This document shows positions 42,737 to 49,843 of a stretch of 64,000 nt of DNA, piece after piece. The number at the start of each line of letters is the position of its first letter. Within the stretch, counting starts at the first letter, position 1. Source of the stretch: UBA5239 sp040394635. GTDB taxonomy: Bacteria; Verrucomicrobiota; Lentisphaeria; Victivallales; Victivallaceae. A program made the translations under genes and the position numbers. The notes under the pieces were generated by a model. It was not told the origin of the DNA. It saw only the letters and a program-made list of their open reading frames with translations, and ran no database searches. Location: contig JBEBRW010000027.1 of the NCBI GenBank assembly GCA_040394635.1, positions 3,932 to 67,931 on the forward strand. The letters are read 5' to 3'.

Positions 42737-43090
42737 ATGATTTCCATGCCGACCAATTGTCCGCATTGCGGGGGAACCCAAATCCAACCAGCCAGCGTAG
42801 CTTACGAACAGGGAAAAATACCGCCGGAAGAAAAATACCGCCTCCAACCGCCTCAACAGCGCAAGCCGGTTCACATGGGTTGGGTGGCCTGGGGAGTATC
42901 GATTTTTATATTGCTTGTATTTTTCCCGGTGGGAATATTTTGTTGCGTGGCCTCAGCGTGTACGTTCAATCGCCTGAGCCAGGAATACCAGAAAAAACTG
43001 GAGGCGGCCCGCGAGGAAAGCATGCGTCTGCAGAATGATTACAACCGCCATTTTTATTGCTTCGAATGCTGTAAAATATTCAAAATATGA
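42737..43090 (+). CDS. Small membrane protein with split zinc-ribbon cysteines
   Basis: Protein of 117 residues. CPHCGG lies near residue 9 and CFECCKIFKI at the very C-terminus, giving two CxxC pairs of a zinc ribbon. Between them are a hydrophobic segment (WVAWGVSIFILLVFFPVGIFCCVASA, about 46-71) and a charged coiled-coil-like helix (LSQEYQKKLEAAREESMRLQNDY). If the hydrophobic part dips into the membrane and returns, both cysteine pairs could meet. AAAGGAG lies 11 bases before this ATG; an in-frame ATG at 42665 would add 24 polar residues. It precedes other small genes of the same row. Confidence 0.65.
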   Translation: MISMPTNCPHCGGTQIQPASVAYEQGKIPPEEKYRLQPPQQRKPVHMGWVAWGVSIFILLVFFPVGIFCCVASACTFNRLSQEYQKKLEAAREESMRLQNDYNRHFYCFECCKIFKI

Positions 43091-43105
43091 CAGGAGGATA
43101 ATGTT

Positions 43106-43222
43106 ATGTACGCCTGGGTTTGCAAAAAATGTTATATGCTGATTTACAGTAGCAGGTCGCCGAATGCTTCGAGCTGTCCCTGCGGCGGCTCCCATATGTG
43201 GATAAGAACCGGAAAAATCTGA
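43106..43222 (+). CDS. 38-residue zinc-ribbon microprotein
   Basis: Very short frame with an excellent ribosome site (AGGAGG, 8 bases before ATG) between two larger genes in the same direction. The protein has CKKC at residues 6-9 and CPC at 24-26, spacing that fits a minimal rubredoxin-like or zinc-ribbon knuckle, with tryptophans near both ends. The next gene starts 15 bases after its stop. The ribosome site and cysteine pattern argue that it is real. Function unknown; a zinc-dependent adaptor or toxin-antitoxin-like partner are guesses only. Confidence 0.6.
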   Translation: MYAWVCKKCYMLIYSSRSPNASSCPCGGSHMWIRTGKI

Positions 43223-43237
43223 GGAAATGAAACACCT

Positions 43238-44464
43238 ATGAAACGCCAGAAATTGACAGGGCTTGAGCATTATGCCTACCAGCATCCATCCGATCGCGTG
43301 GCCTTGAACGCTATAAAGAAAATCCCAGTACTGGATAAAGTCGTCGGCTATATAATGGAAAAACATTGCCTAGAAAACGAAATTGCTTTAAGCGGAAGTG
43401 CATTTGAGGTAACGGCGAAATCCTGTCCGCATATCCATGGGATTTTTCTGGAGGCGTGCGACATCTTTTGTCAGGAGCCACCGCGCCTGTATATTGAAGA
43501 CAGCATGGATCTCAATGCCAGTATGGTCGGGATAAAAAATCCTTTGATCTGTATGACAACCCGGATGGTGTCCAATTTCAATGATGCTGAACTTCTTTAT
43601 GTGCTGGGCCATGAACTGGGACATCATGCCTGTGGGCATACCCTGTATCATAATTTGGCATTATTCCTGGCTCAAATCGGAAGTACGGCAATCCCAATGG
43701 CTGGAGTAGCCCAGTTCACAATCGACCATACCGTGTTTCCGCTGTTAAGCGTCTGGAGCCGCCGTGCTGAATATAGTTGTGACCGGGCCGGTCTCCTGGT
43801 ATGCCAGGATATGGACGCGGCGTGTTCCGCTATGCTCAAGCTTGCCGGTTTTCCGGAAAAATACTATCACGAATTGAAGCCAGGGTTGATTCTGGAACAA
43901 GCCGAGCGTTTTCAACAAAGCCTCGGCGAAGGCCGGTTGAGAAACCTACTTGCAATGAAACAGCAATTTTATGCATCGCATCCGCGGCTGATCGAGCGTG
44001 CCGGTGAGTTGAATCTCTGGCGCCTCGAAGGATGGTTCGATGACATTGTCTACGGTTCCGATGAAGTTCGGTGCAACTTGAGCCGGGAAATGGCACGAGA
44101 CCCGGTTGAGGCAGAAATGCTGATTGTGGCCCTGCAGGTAATTGTCGCCGCTTATGTCGAGACATTTGATGAGAAGCCTGAAACTGTGGCGCCGCCGATC
44201 CGCGAAGCCCTGATTTCCGGCAAGTCGCTCCGCTATACGGCGGCGGAAAAGCTGCTGCATGTGGAACTGCATATCGCCCGGGAATCGGTCAATGCAATCA
44301 GGTATTCCCTGATATTGCTGATCAATAAAGATGGCTCGGTAATCAAACAGGAAATCCTGTTGCCGTTTCCGGAAGAATGGAGCGAAGCTCCCGACAGTCT
44401 CCGGGCCATGTTCATCCGGGAAAATAAAAAACTCATAATTCGTGAACTCTACAAACTCAAATAA
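43238..44464 (+). CDS. M48-family zinc metalloprotease
   Basis: Protein of 408 residues with the zinc motif HELGHHACGH at residues 125-134 (HExxH at 125-129) and a downstream glutamate in SRRAEYSCDRAGLLV near residue 175, the third ligand setting of M48 (HtpX/Ste24-like) peptidases. Only one modest hydrophobic segment is seen near 140-165, so it may be soluble or peripheral rather than polytopic like HtpX. The C-terminal 140 residues, with a TDCxL-free helical domain, are not recognised. It lies 12 bases before a membrane-anchored small gene and shares the row with an AAA+ ATPase, suggesting proteolytic quality control or a triggered effector. Confidence 0.82.
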   Translation: MKRQKLTGLEHYAYQHPSDRVALNAIKKIPVLDKVVGYIMEKHCLENEIALSGSAFEVTAKSCPHIHGIFLEACDIFCQEPPRLYIEDSMDLNASMVGIKNPLICMTTRMVSNFNDAELLYVLGHELGHHACGHTLYHNLALFLAQIGSTAIPMAGVAQFTIDHTVFPLLSVWSRRAEYSCDRAGLLVCQDMDAACSAMLKLAGFPEKYYHELKPGLILEQAERFQQSLGEGRLRNLLAMKQQFYASHPRLIERAGELNLWRLEGWFDDIVYGSDEVRCNLSREMARDPVEAEMLIVALQVIVAAYVETFDEKPETVAPPIREALISGKSLRYTAAEKLLHVELHIARESVNAIRYSLILLINKDGSVIKQEILLPFPEEWSEAPDSLRAMFIRENKKLIIRELYKLK

Positions 44465-44476
44465 AGGGAAAAATAA

Positions 44477-44974
44477 ATGTTGCTGGCGATTATTATCATT
44501 ATCGGCATTGCTGCAGCCCTGATTTACTTCTGGGCATATATTTTAGCGTTTCTGCAGGGAACGCTTCGCTCTTTGATCGGTAAATGTTTTGGAAGCAATG
44601 CCGAAAATATTTTCGGTGATTTTCTGGTCTGGCTCGATCAAAAGATCACGCCGCTCAAAAGAGTGCTTGACGCCGGAGTCAGGTTCGTCAAATCTCAGGT
44701 GCTCCGTATGGACTCCCAGTACGAGCGGATTGACGCCAGTACCTACAGGAAAACCGAAACCGTCTACGTCAATCTCGGTAACGGCAAATGCCAGCGCCGG
44801 ATCGTGGAGGAGGAAATCGGCCGTGATCAGTTGCCGGATGAAATCCGAGCCGAAATGATCCGCCAGAACACCACGCAATCAAAGCTGGATGAGAAAGCTG
44901 TCACTCTGGAAAAAATCAAGGAGCGTCTAACGGAAGAAGGTTATCAGGAAGAACTTTTAATATTAACCACTTAA
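44477..44974 (+). CDS. Membrane-anchored protein, unknown, with QLPDEIR-type C-terminal motif
   Basis: Protein of 165 residues. An N-terminal membrane helix (LLAIIIIIGIAAALIYFWAYILAFL, residues 2-26) is followed by a charged cytoplasmic or periplasmic domain. Near residues 112-130 it carries VEEEIGRDQLPDEIRAEMIR. A closely similar motif, EWHQLPDRIREDFIM, is at the same relative place in the next gene, and both proteins begin with a single helix, so the two appear to be distant paralogs. AGGGAAAAA lies before the ATG. No known family recognised. Confidence 0.6.
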   Translation: MLLAIIIIIGIAAALIYFWAYILAFLQGTLRSLIGKCFGSNAENIFGDFLVWLDQKITPLKRVLDAGVRFVKSQVLRMDSQYERIDASTYRKTETVYVNLGNGKCQRRIVEEEIGRDQLPDEIRAEMIRQNTTQSKLDEKAVTLEKIKERLTEEGYQEELLILTT

Positions 44975-44991
44975 AAATCGGAGACGGAATT

Positions 44992-45453
44992 ATGGGTAAT
45001 GGATTATTATGGGGAGCGATTGGCCTTGCGGCTGTCGGCGGCGGCATTCTACTGGCACGCGGTTTAAAAAAGAACACCGAGGAATACGAAAAGGAATTCA
45101 ATCACAGGACACTGGAACGAATTTATGATTTGATTGCCGCCGAGTGCGAAAACACAGACAAGGATAAAATACTGGAACTGCTGGACGATTGCATCACCAA
45201 CAAAAAAGACTTCACGAAACCACTACCGGACATCCACAAAATCGAATATGTCTTTGAAAAAGAATCCCCGTCGTTGATGCAATGCGAACTGGCTGTGGCC
45301 TTCAAATTGAAGACCGCAGAAAAAGTGATCATCCGGAAAATTCGCCATCAATTGGAATGGCATCAACTGCCAGACCGGATTCGGGAGGATTTCATTATGT
45401 CCGGAGAGGATAAAAGAGGGTTTCAAATCTATGAAGCCGGGGCTTACTCATGA
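44992..45453 (+). CDS. Membrane-anchored protein, unknown, paralogous C-terminal motif
   Basis: Protein of 153 residues. A glycine-rich N-terminal helix (GNGLLWGAIGLAAVGGGILLARGL, residues 2-25) is followed by a helical domain and a domain with KVIIRKIRHQLEWHQLPDRIREDFIM near residues 112-138, matching the motif in the preceding gene. Its stop overlaps the start of the AAA+ ATPase by 4 bases, so these two products are probably made together and may form a complex at the membrane. Ribosome site GGAG-like (cggagacgga) upstream. Family unknown. Confidence 0.6.
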   Translation: MGNGLLWGAIGLAAVGGGILLARGLKKNTEEYEKEFNHRTLERIYDLIAAECENTDKDKILELLDDCITNKKDFTKPLPDIHKIEYVFEKESPSLMQCELAVAFKLKTAEKVIIRKIRHQLEWHQLPDRIREDFIMSGEDKRGFQIYEAGAYS

Positions 45454-46424
45454 TCGGAAAATCAATCAAACCCGAAGATTCCATCGTCAATTTCAAGCCG
45501 GACGGCAATCCTGCCATTCAAAAAGCCAAACCGGAAAACAGAACCACGGTTTTTGTGGCACGAGAACCGGTTTATTGCCTGGAAAATATCATTCTCTCCG
45601 AGCCCGTAAAAACACAACTTCGGACCCTGAAGGCGCGCCTGGCGAATCACCGCCTCCTCTACGAAGATTGGGGATTGGCGGCGGTTGACCCGCAGGGTAA
45701 ACATACCGCGTTCAACTTATACGGCCCGCCGGGAACCGGTAAAACCATGTGCGTGGAGGCTCTCGCCAAAGAGTGGCGGCACCGAATCATTGACGTCAGT
45801 TACGCCGAAATTGAATCGAAATATGTTGGTGATACCGGGAAAAATATCGTGGCCGCTTTCAATGCAGCCCGGGAGCAAAATGCGGTTCTGTTTTTCGATG
45901 AAGCCGACTCCATCCTCGGGCATCGTATGACCAGCGTGACCCAAGCGGCCGACCATGGCGTCAATGTAGCACGCGCGGTCATGCTCAAGCAGCTCGATGC
46001 TTTCGATGGGATCGTGGCATTTGCCACCAACCTGGTGCGTAATTTCGATACCGCTTTTACCCGCCGGATTGCCTTGCATATTGAAATCCCATTGCCTGAT
46101 CACGAATGCCGGGTTCAGCTCTGGCGGAAAATCATCCCGGATAAAGTGCCATTCAAAAATGTGGTCGATTGGGAAGCGCTCGCGCTCAATTCGGAGGAAT
46201 TTTCCGGTGGTGATATCAAAAATGCGGTTATCAATTCACTGGCCAGACTTGCAGAGTCTGGTGAATGGGAGAATATCCATGTCATGCAGACCATATTGCA
46301 GGAGATAGAGCACTTGAAAAAGGCGAAAGACGTCGTCGGCAATTCAGGCCGGAAAATCGTTAAGGATGATGTCGTTGAATTCAAGCCGGAGGATTTTAAC
46401 AAAAAGGAAGATAATCATGCTTGA
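45450..46424 (+). CDS. AAA+ ATPase (classical AAA clade)
   Basis: Protein of 324 residues with a single AAA module: Walker A GPPGTGKTM near residue 92, pore-loop-like SKYVGDTGKNI, Walker B VLFFDEADSI, sensor 1 ATN, arginine finger region AFTRRIAL, and a small helical lid (LNSEEFSGGDIKNAVINSLARL). This is the arrangement of FtsH/Vps4/SpoVK-like AAA enzymes, but no protease domain is fused. A separate M48 protease is encoded three genes earlier, so a two-part unfoldase-protease is conceivable. The start overlaps the upstream gene by 4 bases and the end overlaps the next by 8 bases. Confidence 0.85.
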   Translation: MIGKSIKPEDSIVNFKPDGNPAIQKAKPENRTTVFVAREPVYCLENIILSEPVKTQLRTLKARLANHRLLYEDWGLAAVDPQGKHTAFNLYGPPGTGKTMCVEALAKEWRHRIIDVSYAEIESKYVGDTGKNIVAAFNAAREQNAVLFFDEADSILGHRMTSVTQAADHGVNVARAVMLKQLDAFDGIVAFATNLVRNFDTAFTRRIALHIEIPLPDHECRVQLWRKIIPDKVPFKNVVDWEALALNSEEFSGGDIKNAVINSLARLAESGEWENIHVMQTILQEIEHLKKAKDVVGNSGRKIVKDDVVEFKPEDFNKKEDNHA

Positions 46425-47721
46425 TGCGCTTTTGAATCTTGTCATAGGTGTAACTGCAGGTGCTGCCGTAGCAGTTACCGCAGATGCCGTTACCAAAGAA
46501 ATCACCGGTAAACATATTCTCGAACATGTTTATGCCTGGTGGAACGAATTACGCGAGAAAATTCAGACTTGGGTACATGAATATAAGAAAAAAAATCCGG
46601 ATAAAAATGTAGAAATATTTTTAACATGTATTCATAAAACGGATAATGCCGCACAATGGCTCTATCGTACGGTTGCCAGAACCAAAGATAAAAGGACAAA
46701 CCGGCTAGAGAAAGATGAGATAATCGATCAAAGAGAGCTTGACCACAACGAAGTTGAAGAACAATTCCCCGATTTGCAACACAACGATGAGGCACTCGTG
46801 TACAACTCCGATGAGTCAGAAATATTGATCGCCAATGACGATAATCTCGTTTTCGCAATGGATGAGTCAGGCGTTTCCGCTAATCCTTGGGAATGGGCCA
46901 TTGACCCCGGTTTCTTCAGTACTGATATTCAATTAACCAACAAAATGGATTTCCCATTTACCAACGTCCGGTTTGATATCATTTTCCATGACAATGAGCG
47001 TACCCGGTTATCTTTAACCGCCGATATCATTTATCCCGGACAAACCTATACCTGGAAAGGTGTTTGCTCAGTGAATACGGATGAGGGAGAAGCCACTCTA
47101 GAATGTGATCAAAGTCGCGAAACCGATGATTGCGGGAATACGACTGCCGCAAACGCGGACGAAGTGGATGGGCTCTGGTGTCTTGAACGGATTCAGGAAT
47201 GGCTCGATATTCAACCGGATTTAGCCATGGAGCTCGAAGGCATATATGAAAGACTGATTGATCAAAACCCCGAAGACCACAGCACTGATAAACTCGTCGC
47301 GATACAGATTTTCGGCAGAACGAAAAGTGGTCGCGAAATACCGGTGTTTGAGTTGGAAATTGATTTTGCCAAGGCACAAAAAGCATTTCCCGACCTTCTG
47401 CGGAAAAACGAGGAACTTATTCATGATCATGAAGATATATTCATGGAATTGCATTATCCGGGCTGGATGTTTACAATATCGGACATTATAGCTGAAGTCA
47501 TAGGGCTGGAAGAAGGACAATTGGATTGGGATGGAAATTTTTCTACAGTATACAATATAGCAGGGAGAAAGTTGTATCAGATTGTGGAAAAACTGGAAAA
47601 TGCATTTGAATTGAGCATCCCGGACCAAGACCTCAATTCCTTATCCAGTTGCAATTCCACAATACATTATATCGCCGACAGGAAATTGACTGCGGTTGGA
47701 ATTCGAGATCAGAAAGTGTAA
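46417..47721 (+). CDS. Large acidic protein of unknown function downstream of the AAA+ ATPase
   Basis: Protein of 434 residues from the ATG at 46417, which overlaps the ATPase stop (ATGCTTGA arrangement) and has AAGGA upstream. It starts with a small-residue hydrophobic helix (LDALLNLVIGVTAGAAVAVTADAV), probably a membrane anchor. A beta-rich region follows (IDPGFFSTDIQLTNKMDFPFTNVRFDIIFHDN, LTADIIYPGQTYTWKGVCSV), recalling immunoglobulin-like domains that modify secreted or surface proteins, then a helical acidic C-terminal half. Two segments, EEQFPDLQHNDEALV and QKAFPDLLRKNEELI, look like an internal repeat. No family recognised. Confidence 0.6.
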   Translation: MLDALLNLVIGVTAGAAVAVTADAVTKEITGKHILEHVYAWWNELREKIQTWVHEYKKKNPDKNVEIFLTCIHKTDNAAQWLYRTVARTKDKRTNRLEKDEIIDQRELDHNEVEEQFPDLQHNDEALVYNSDESEILIANDDNLVFAMDESGVSANPWEWAIDPGFFSTDIQLTNKMDFPFTNVRFDIIFHDNERTRLSLTADIIYPGQTYTWKGVCSVNTDEGEATLECDQSRETDDCGNTTAANADEVDGLWCLERIQEWLDIQPDLAMELEGIYERLIDQNPEDHSTDKLVAIQIFGRTKSGREIPVFELEIDFAKAQKAFPDLLRKNEELIHDHEDIFMELHYPGWMFTISDIIAEVIGLEEGQLDWDGNFSTVYNIAGRKLYQIVEKLENAFELSIPDQDLNSLSSCNSTIHYIADRKLTAVGIRDQKV

Positions 47722-47774
47722 ATATCAAATATCAATGAAAAAAATTTGTTCATCCAAACAACAGAAGGTTTTCC

Positions 47775-48029
47775 ATGGAACAACAAACTAAAAAAAAGAA
47801 ATCCCCTTTTCTGGCAGCTTTTCTGTCATTCCTTTGGTGTGGCCTCGGACAAATCTATAACGAACAAGTTACCAAAGGAATAGCACTTGCAATATTCACA
47901 CTTATAGCGTTTATATCCTCCGGAGGATTCAGTGTATTAATTTTGCCGTGGCTGATAATTTTCGACGCCTACCGCATTGCCGAGAGGATTAATGCCGGTG
48001 AAAGGGTGGAAACATGGCAATGTTTTTGA
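47775..48029 (+). CDS. TM2-like small membrane protein
   Basis: Protein of 84 residues. A polar lysine-rich start is followed by two hydrophobic segments (FLAAFLSFLWCGLGQIYNEQ and GIALAIFTLIAFISSGGFSVLILPWLIIFDAYRIAERIN) in the TM2-domain order, including the GLGQIYN turn and the DAYRIAE ending typical of that family. TM2 proteins are small two-helix membrane proteins of unclear role, sometimes near secretion or stress genes. AAGG lies before the ATG. It is the last gene in the row in this direction; the next gene is convergent. Confidence 0.7.
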   Translation: MEQQTKKKKSPFLAAFLSFLWCGLGQIYNEQVTKGIALAIFTLIAFISSGGFSVLILPWLIIFDAYRIAERINAGERVETWQCF

Positions 48030-48169
48030 TTTGATTTAAACATTATTTTCTAAAGCCTCGATAAAGAAGTTCATGGATGAGTTACCTTGTCCGGCGAAAA
48101 TGGCGATCGCCGTGGAGGTGGGCACGAATTCGCCGTGAATGTCCGATTATCTGTTGGCGTTCGACTGTA

Positions 48170-49573
48170 TCAGGCCATGTACATGCGGTTGTTGTCGTTG
48201 TTGATCATGTGCAGGTAATTGCTGCTGGTGAAGTTCAGCGCCTTGACGTGGCGGGCGCTTTGTTCCAGACGCAGAAAAATGGCTTCAAATTCCGCTTGGC
48301 TGAGTGGAAACAGGCCCAACAGCAACGCCGCGATTTGCCAGATCGCATTGTGGAGATCGCTGATGGGTTTGCCGTCCGGTCGTCGCCTGACCGCCGAGAA
48401 AATCTCCATGAATTCATTGTCGGAGGGTTCTATTCCGGCGATATGGCAATAATCGGCAATAAAACTTTCGATAAGCCGGAAATATGCTTCATATTCTTCC
48501 GGTGGAGCTCCGGATAACGGAAGTTGCGGAGCCTGGGCATTGCCACGAAACAATTCCCGCAGGGATGTGGTTCGCCAGGTCAACAGTTCGTCGCTATTGC
48601 GTTGCATCATGCTGATTTCTGTACGGTCGGGAATCTGTGCGGTAAAATCGATTCTGAGGGGGATATTGCCTTCGGACAAGCCTATCAGGATCGGCTGCAA
48701 TTTCTTGTGAAGGGAGATTGTGCTTTCGAAGATTGGCGGCGGTGGTTCCGGCATTGTTTTTTGGGGCGGTGCAAATGCCCGGCCGAATATATCTTCCATC
48801 TCTTCAGCCAGGTAATCGTCATCCTCAAAATCATCATCGTCGTCAAAATCGTCGAAGTCATCGTCGTAACTGTAAGGACAGTCGGGGCCATCAAAATCGT
48901 CCGACTCCATATAGCTTTCACATGCAGCTTTAAGCTTTGAAAAACGCTTTTCGATCCGCTCCCAGAAATCCGGAATCTGTGCGTTAATCATTTCCAGCAA
49001 TTTGTCTTCGGTAAACGGAGCTTTCAGTCCCGGAATCGGAACTAACATCAATGTTTTTTCTTCCCGGTTGACATGGTACATGACAGGCTGGAGCTCCTCA
49101 TTACTTTCCATATCGACAGGCGTCAGCATGCAGTTCCATATATCATTATTCTCGAAATAACTGTCCAGCACCGGATATTTCGTCGCTCCGCAAGTGATCG
49201 TAAAGTGCTCGTCAAATGGAAACGCGAAAGCATAACGGACCGCCAGAATGGAATCACTGAACCGGTACGGCGTAGACATGGGGTCTTCCGCCGCTTGCTC
49301 GCGCTTCAGTTCAAAATAACGGTCAAAGAAAAAACCTCTGACGTCATCATCCTGCAACGACATACCCAGAATATCATGAAACTGATCGGTTATTTCATCT
49401 TCATCATCCGTAAAGAAATCCCAATCATGGATATTCAACTCAAACTCAGCCGGACGACTCGAATTAGCATTGAAAGTAACGATGAGAGTACCGCAATTGC
49501 AATTGGCCGTCGGACAGATTTCAAGCTTAAGGTTGCCGCCGGCTTCCTCATTGATAAAATGCTGTTTATTCAT
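48170..49573 (-). CDS. Acidic protein of unknown function with aspartate-rich linker
   Basis: Protein of 467 residues from the ATG at 49573 (AAGGA 5 bases upstream; the ATG at 49585 lacks a site). An N-terminal domain with CPTANCNCG could bind metal. The centre has a strongly acidic low-complexity linker (runs of aspartate with phenylalanine, about residues 230-265), then a proline-rich stretch and a helical C-terminal domain. No signal peptide or enzyme motif is seen and no family is recognised. It converges on the TM2-like gene and is divergent from the relaxase gene, at the border between the two accessory blocks. Confidence 0.6.
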   Translation of the reverse strand: MNKQHFINEEAGGNLKLEICPTANCNCGTLIVTFNANSSRPAEFELNIHDWDFFTDDEDEITDQFHDILGMSLQDDDVRGFFFDRYFELKREQAAEDPMSTPYRFSDSILAVRYAFAFPFDEHFTITCGATKYPVLDSYFENNDIWNCMLTPVDMESNEELQPVMYHVNREEKTLMLVPIPGLKAPFTEDKLLEMINAQIPDFWERIEKRFSKLKAACESYMESDDFDGPDCPYSYDDDFDDFDDDDDFEDDDYLAEEMEDIFGRAFAPPQKTMPEPPPPIFESTISLHKKLQPILIGLSEGNIPLRIDFTAQIPDRTEISMMQRNSDELLTWRTTSLRELFRGNAQAPQLPLSGAPPEEYEAYFRLIESFIADYCHIAGIEPSDNEFMEIFSAVRRRPDGKPISDLHNAIWQIAALLLGLFPLSQAEFEAIFLRLEQSARHVKALNFTSSNYLHMINNDNNRMYMA

Positions 49574-49585
49574 GATATCCTTCAT

Positions 49586-49843
49586 GTTTAATTGTTCTTG
49601 ATAAGATAAAATCGTAGCGATATTTTTTCAACTGGGTCAGGAGCTTTTTTTCTCCTTTCAGCGCAAAGGAATATTGCGTCTTCATTTATGAATATTTGGG
49701 ATGATGTGAACGTTTGTATAAGTGTTCTCTTTGTGGATGGGATTTCTGTTGCTTATTTTGCGGGAGAATTGTATGATGATTTATGGCAGGATTTTTCTGT
49801 CGGTCGGATCATTTTGGGTTGGTTATTCGGGAGAGGTTTTTGG
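49586..49843. other. Intergenic region upstream of the relaxase
   Basis: AT-rich gap between the divergent acidic-protein and relaxase genes. It contains a small AGGAG-CTTTTTTT-CTCCT hairpin (near 49639) and a frame open from 49688 into the relaxase, which is not protein-like before 49844. An origin of transfer would be expected near a relaxase gene, but I could not identify a nick-site motif. Confidence 0.5.

Noticed and set aside
49688..49843. N-terminal extension of the relaxase
   Set aside because: The 52 added residues are not like any relaxase start and lack a ribosome site; the ATG at 49844 has GAGAGG and gives the family N-terminus.
49586..49843. Origin of transfer near the relaxase
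   Set aside because: Expected by position, but no known nick-site motif or clear inverted repeat beside it could be recognised.
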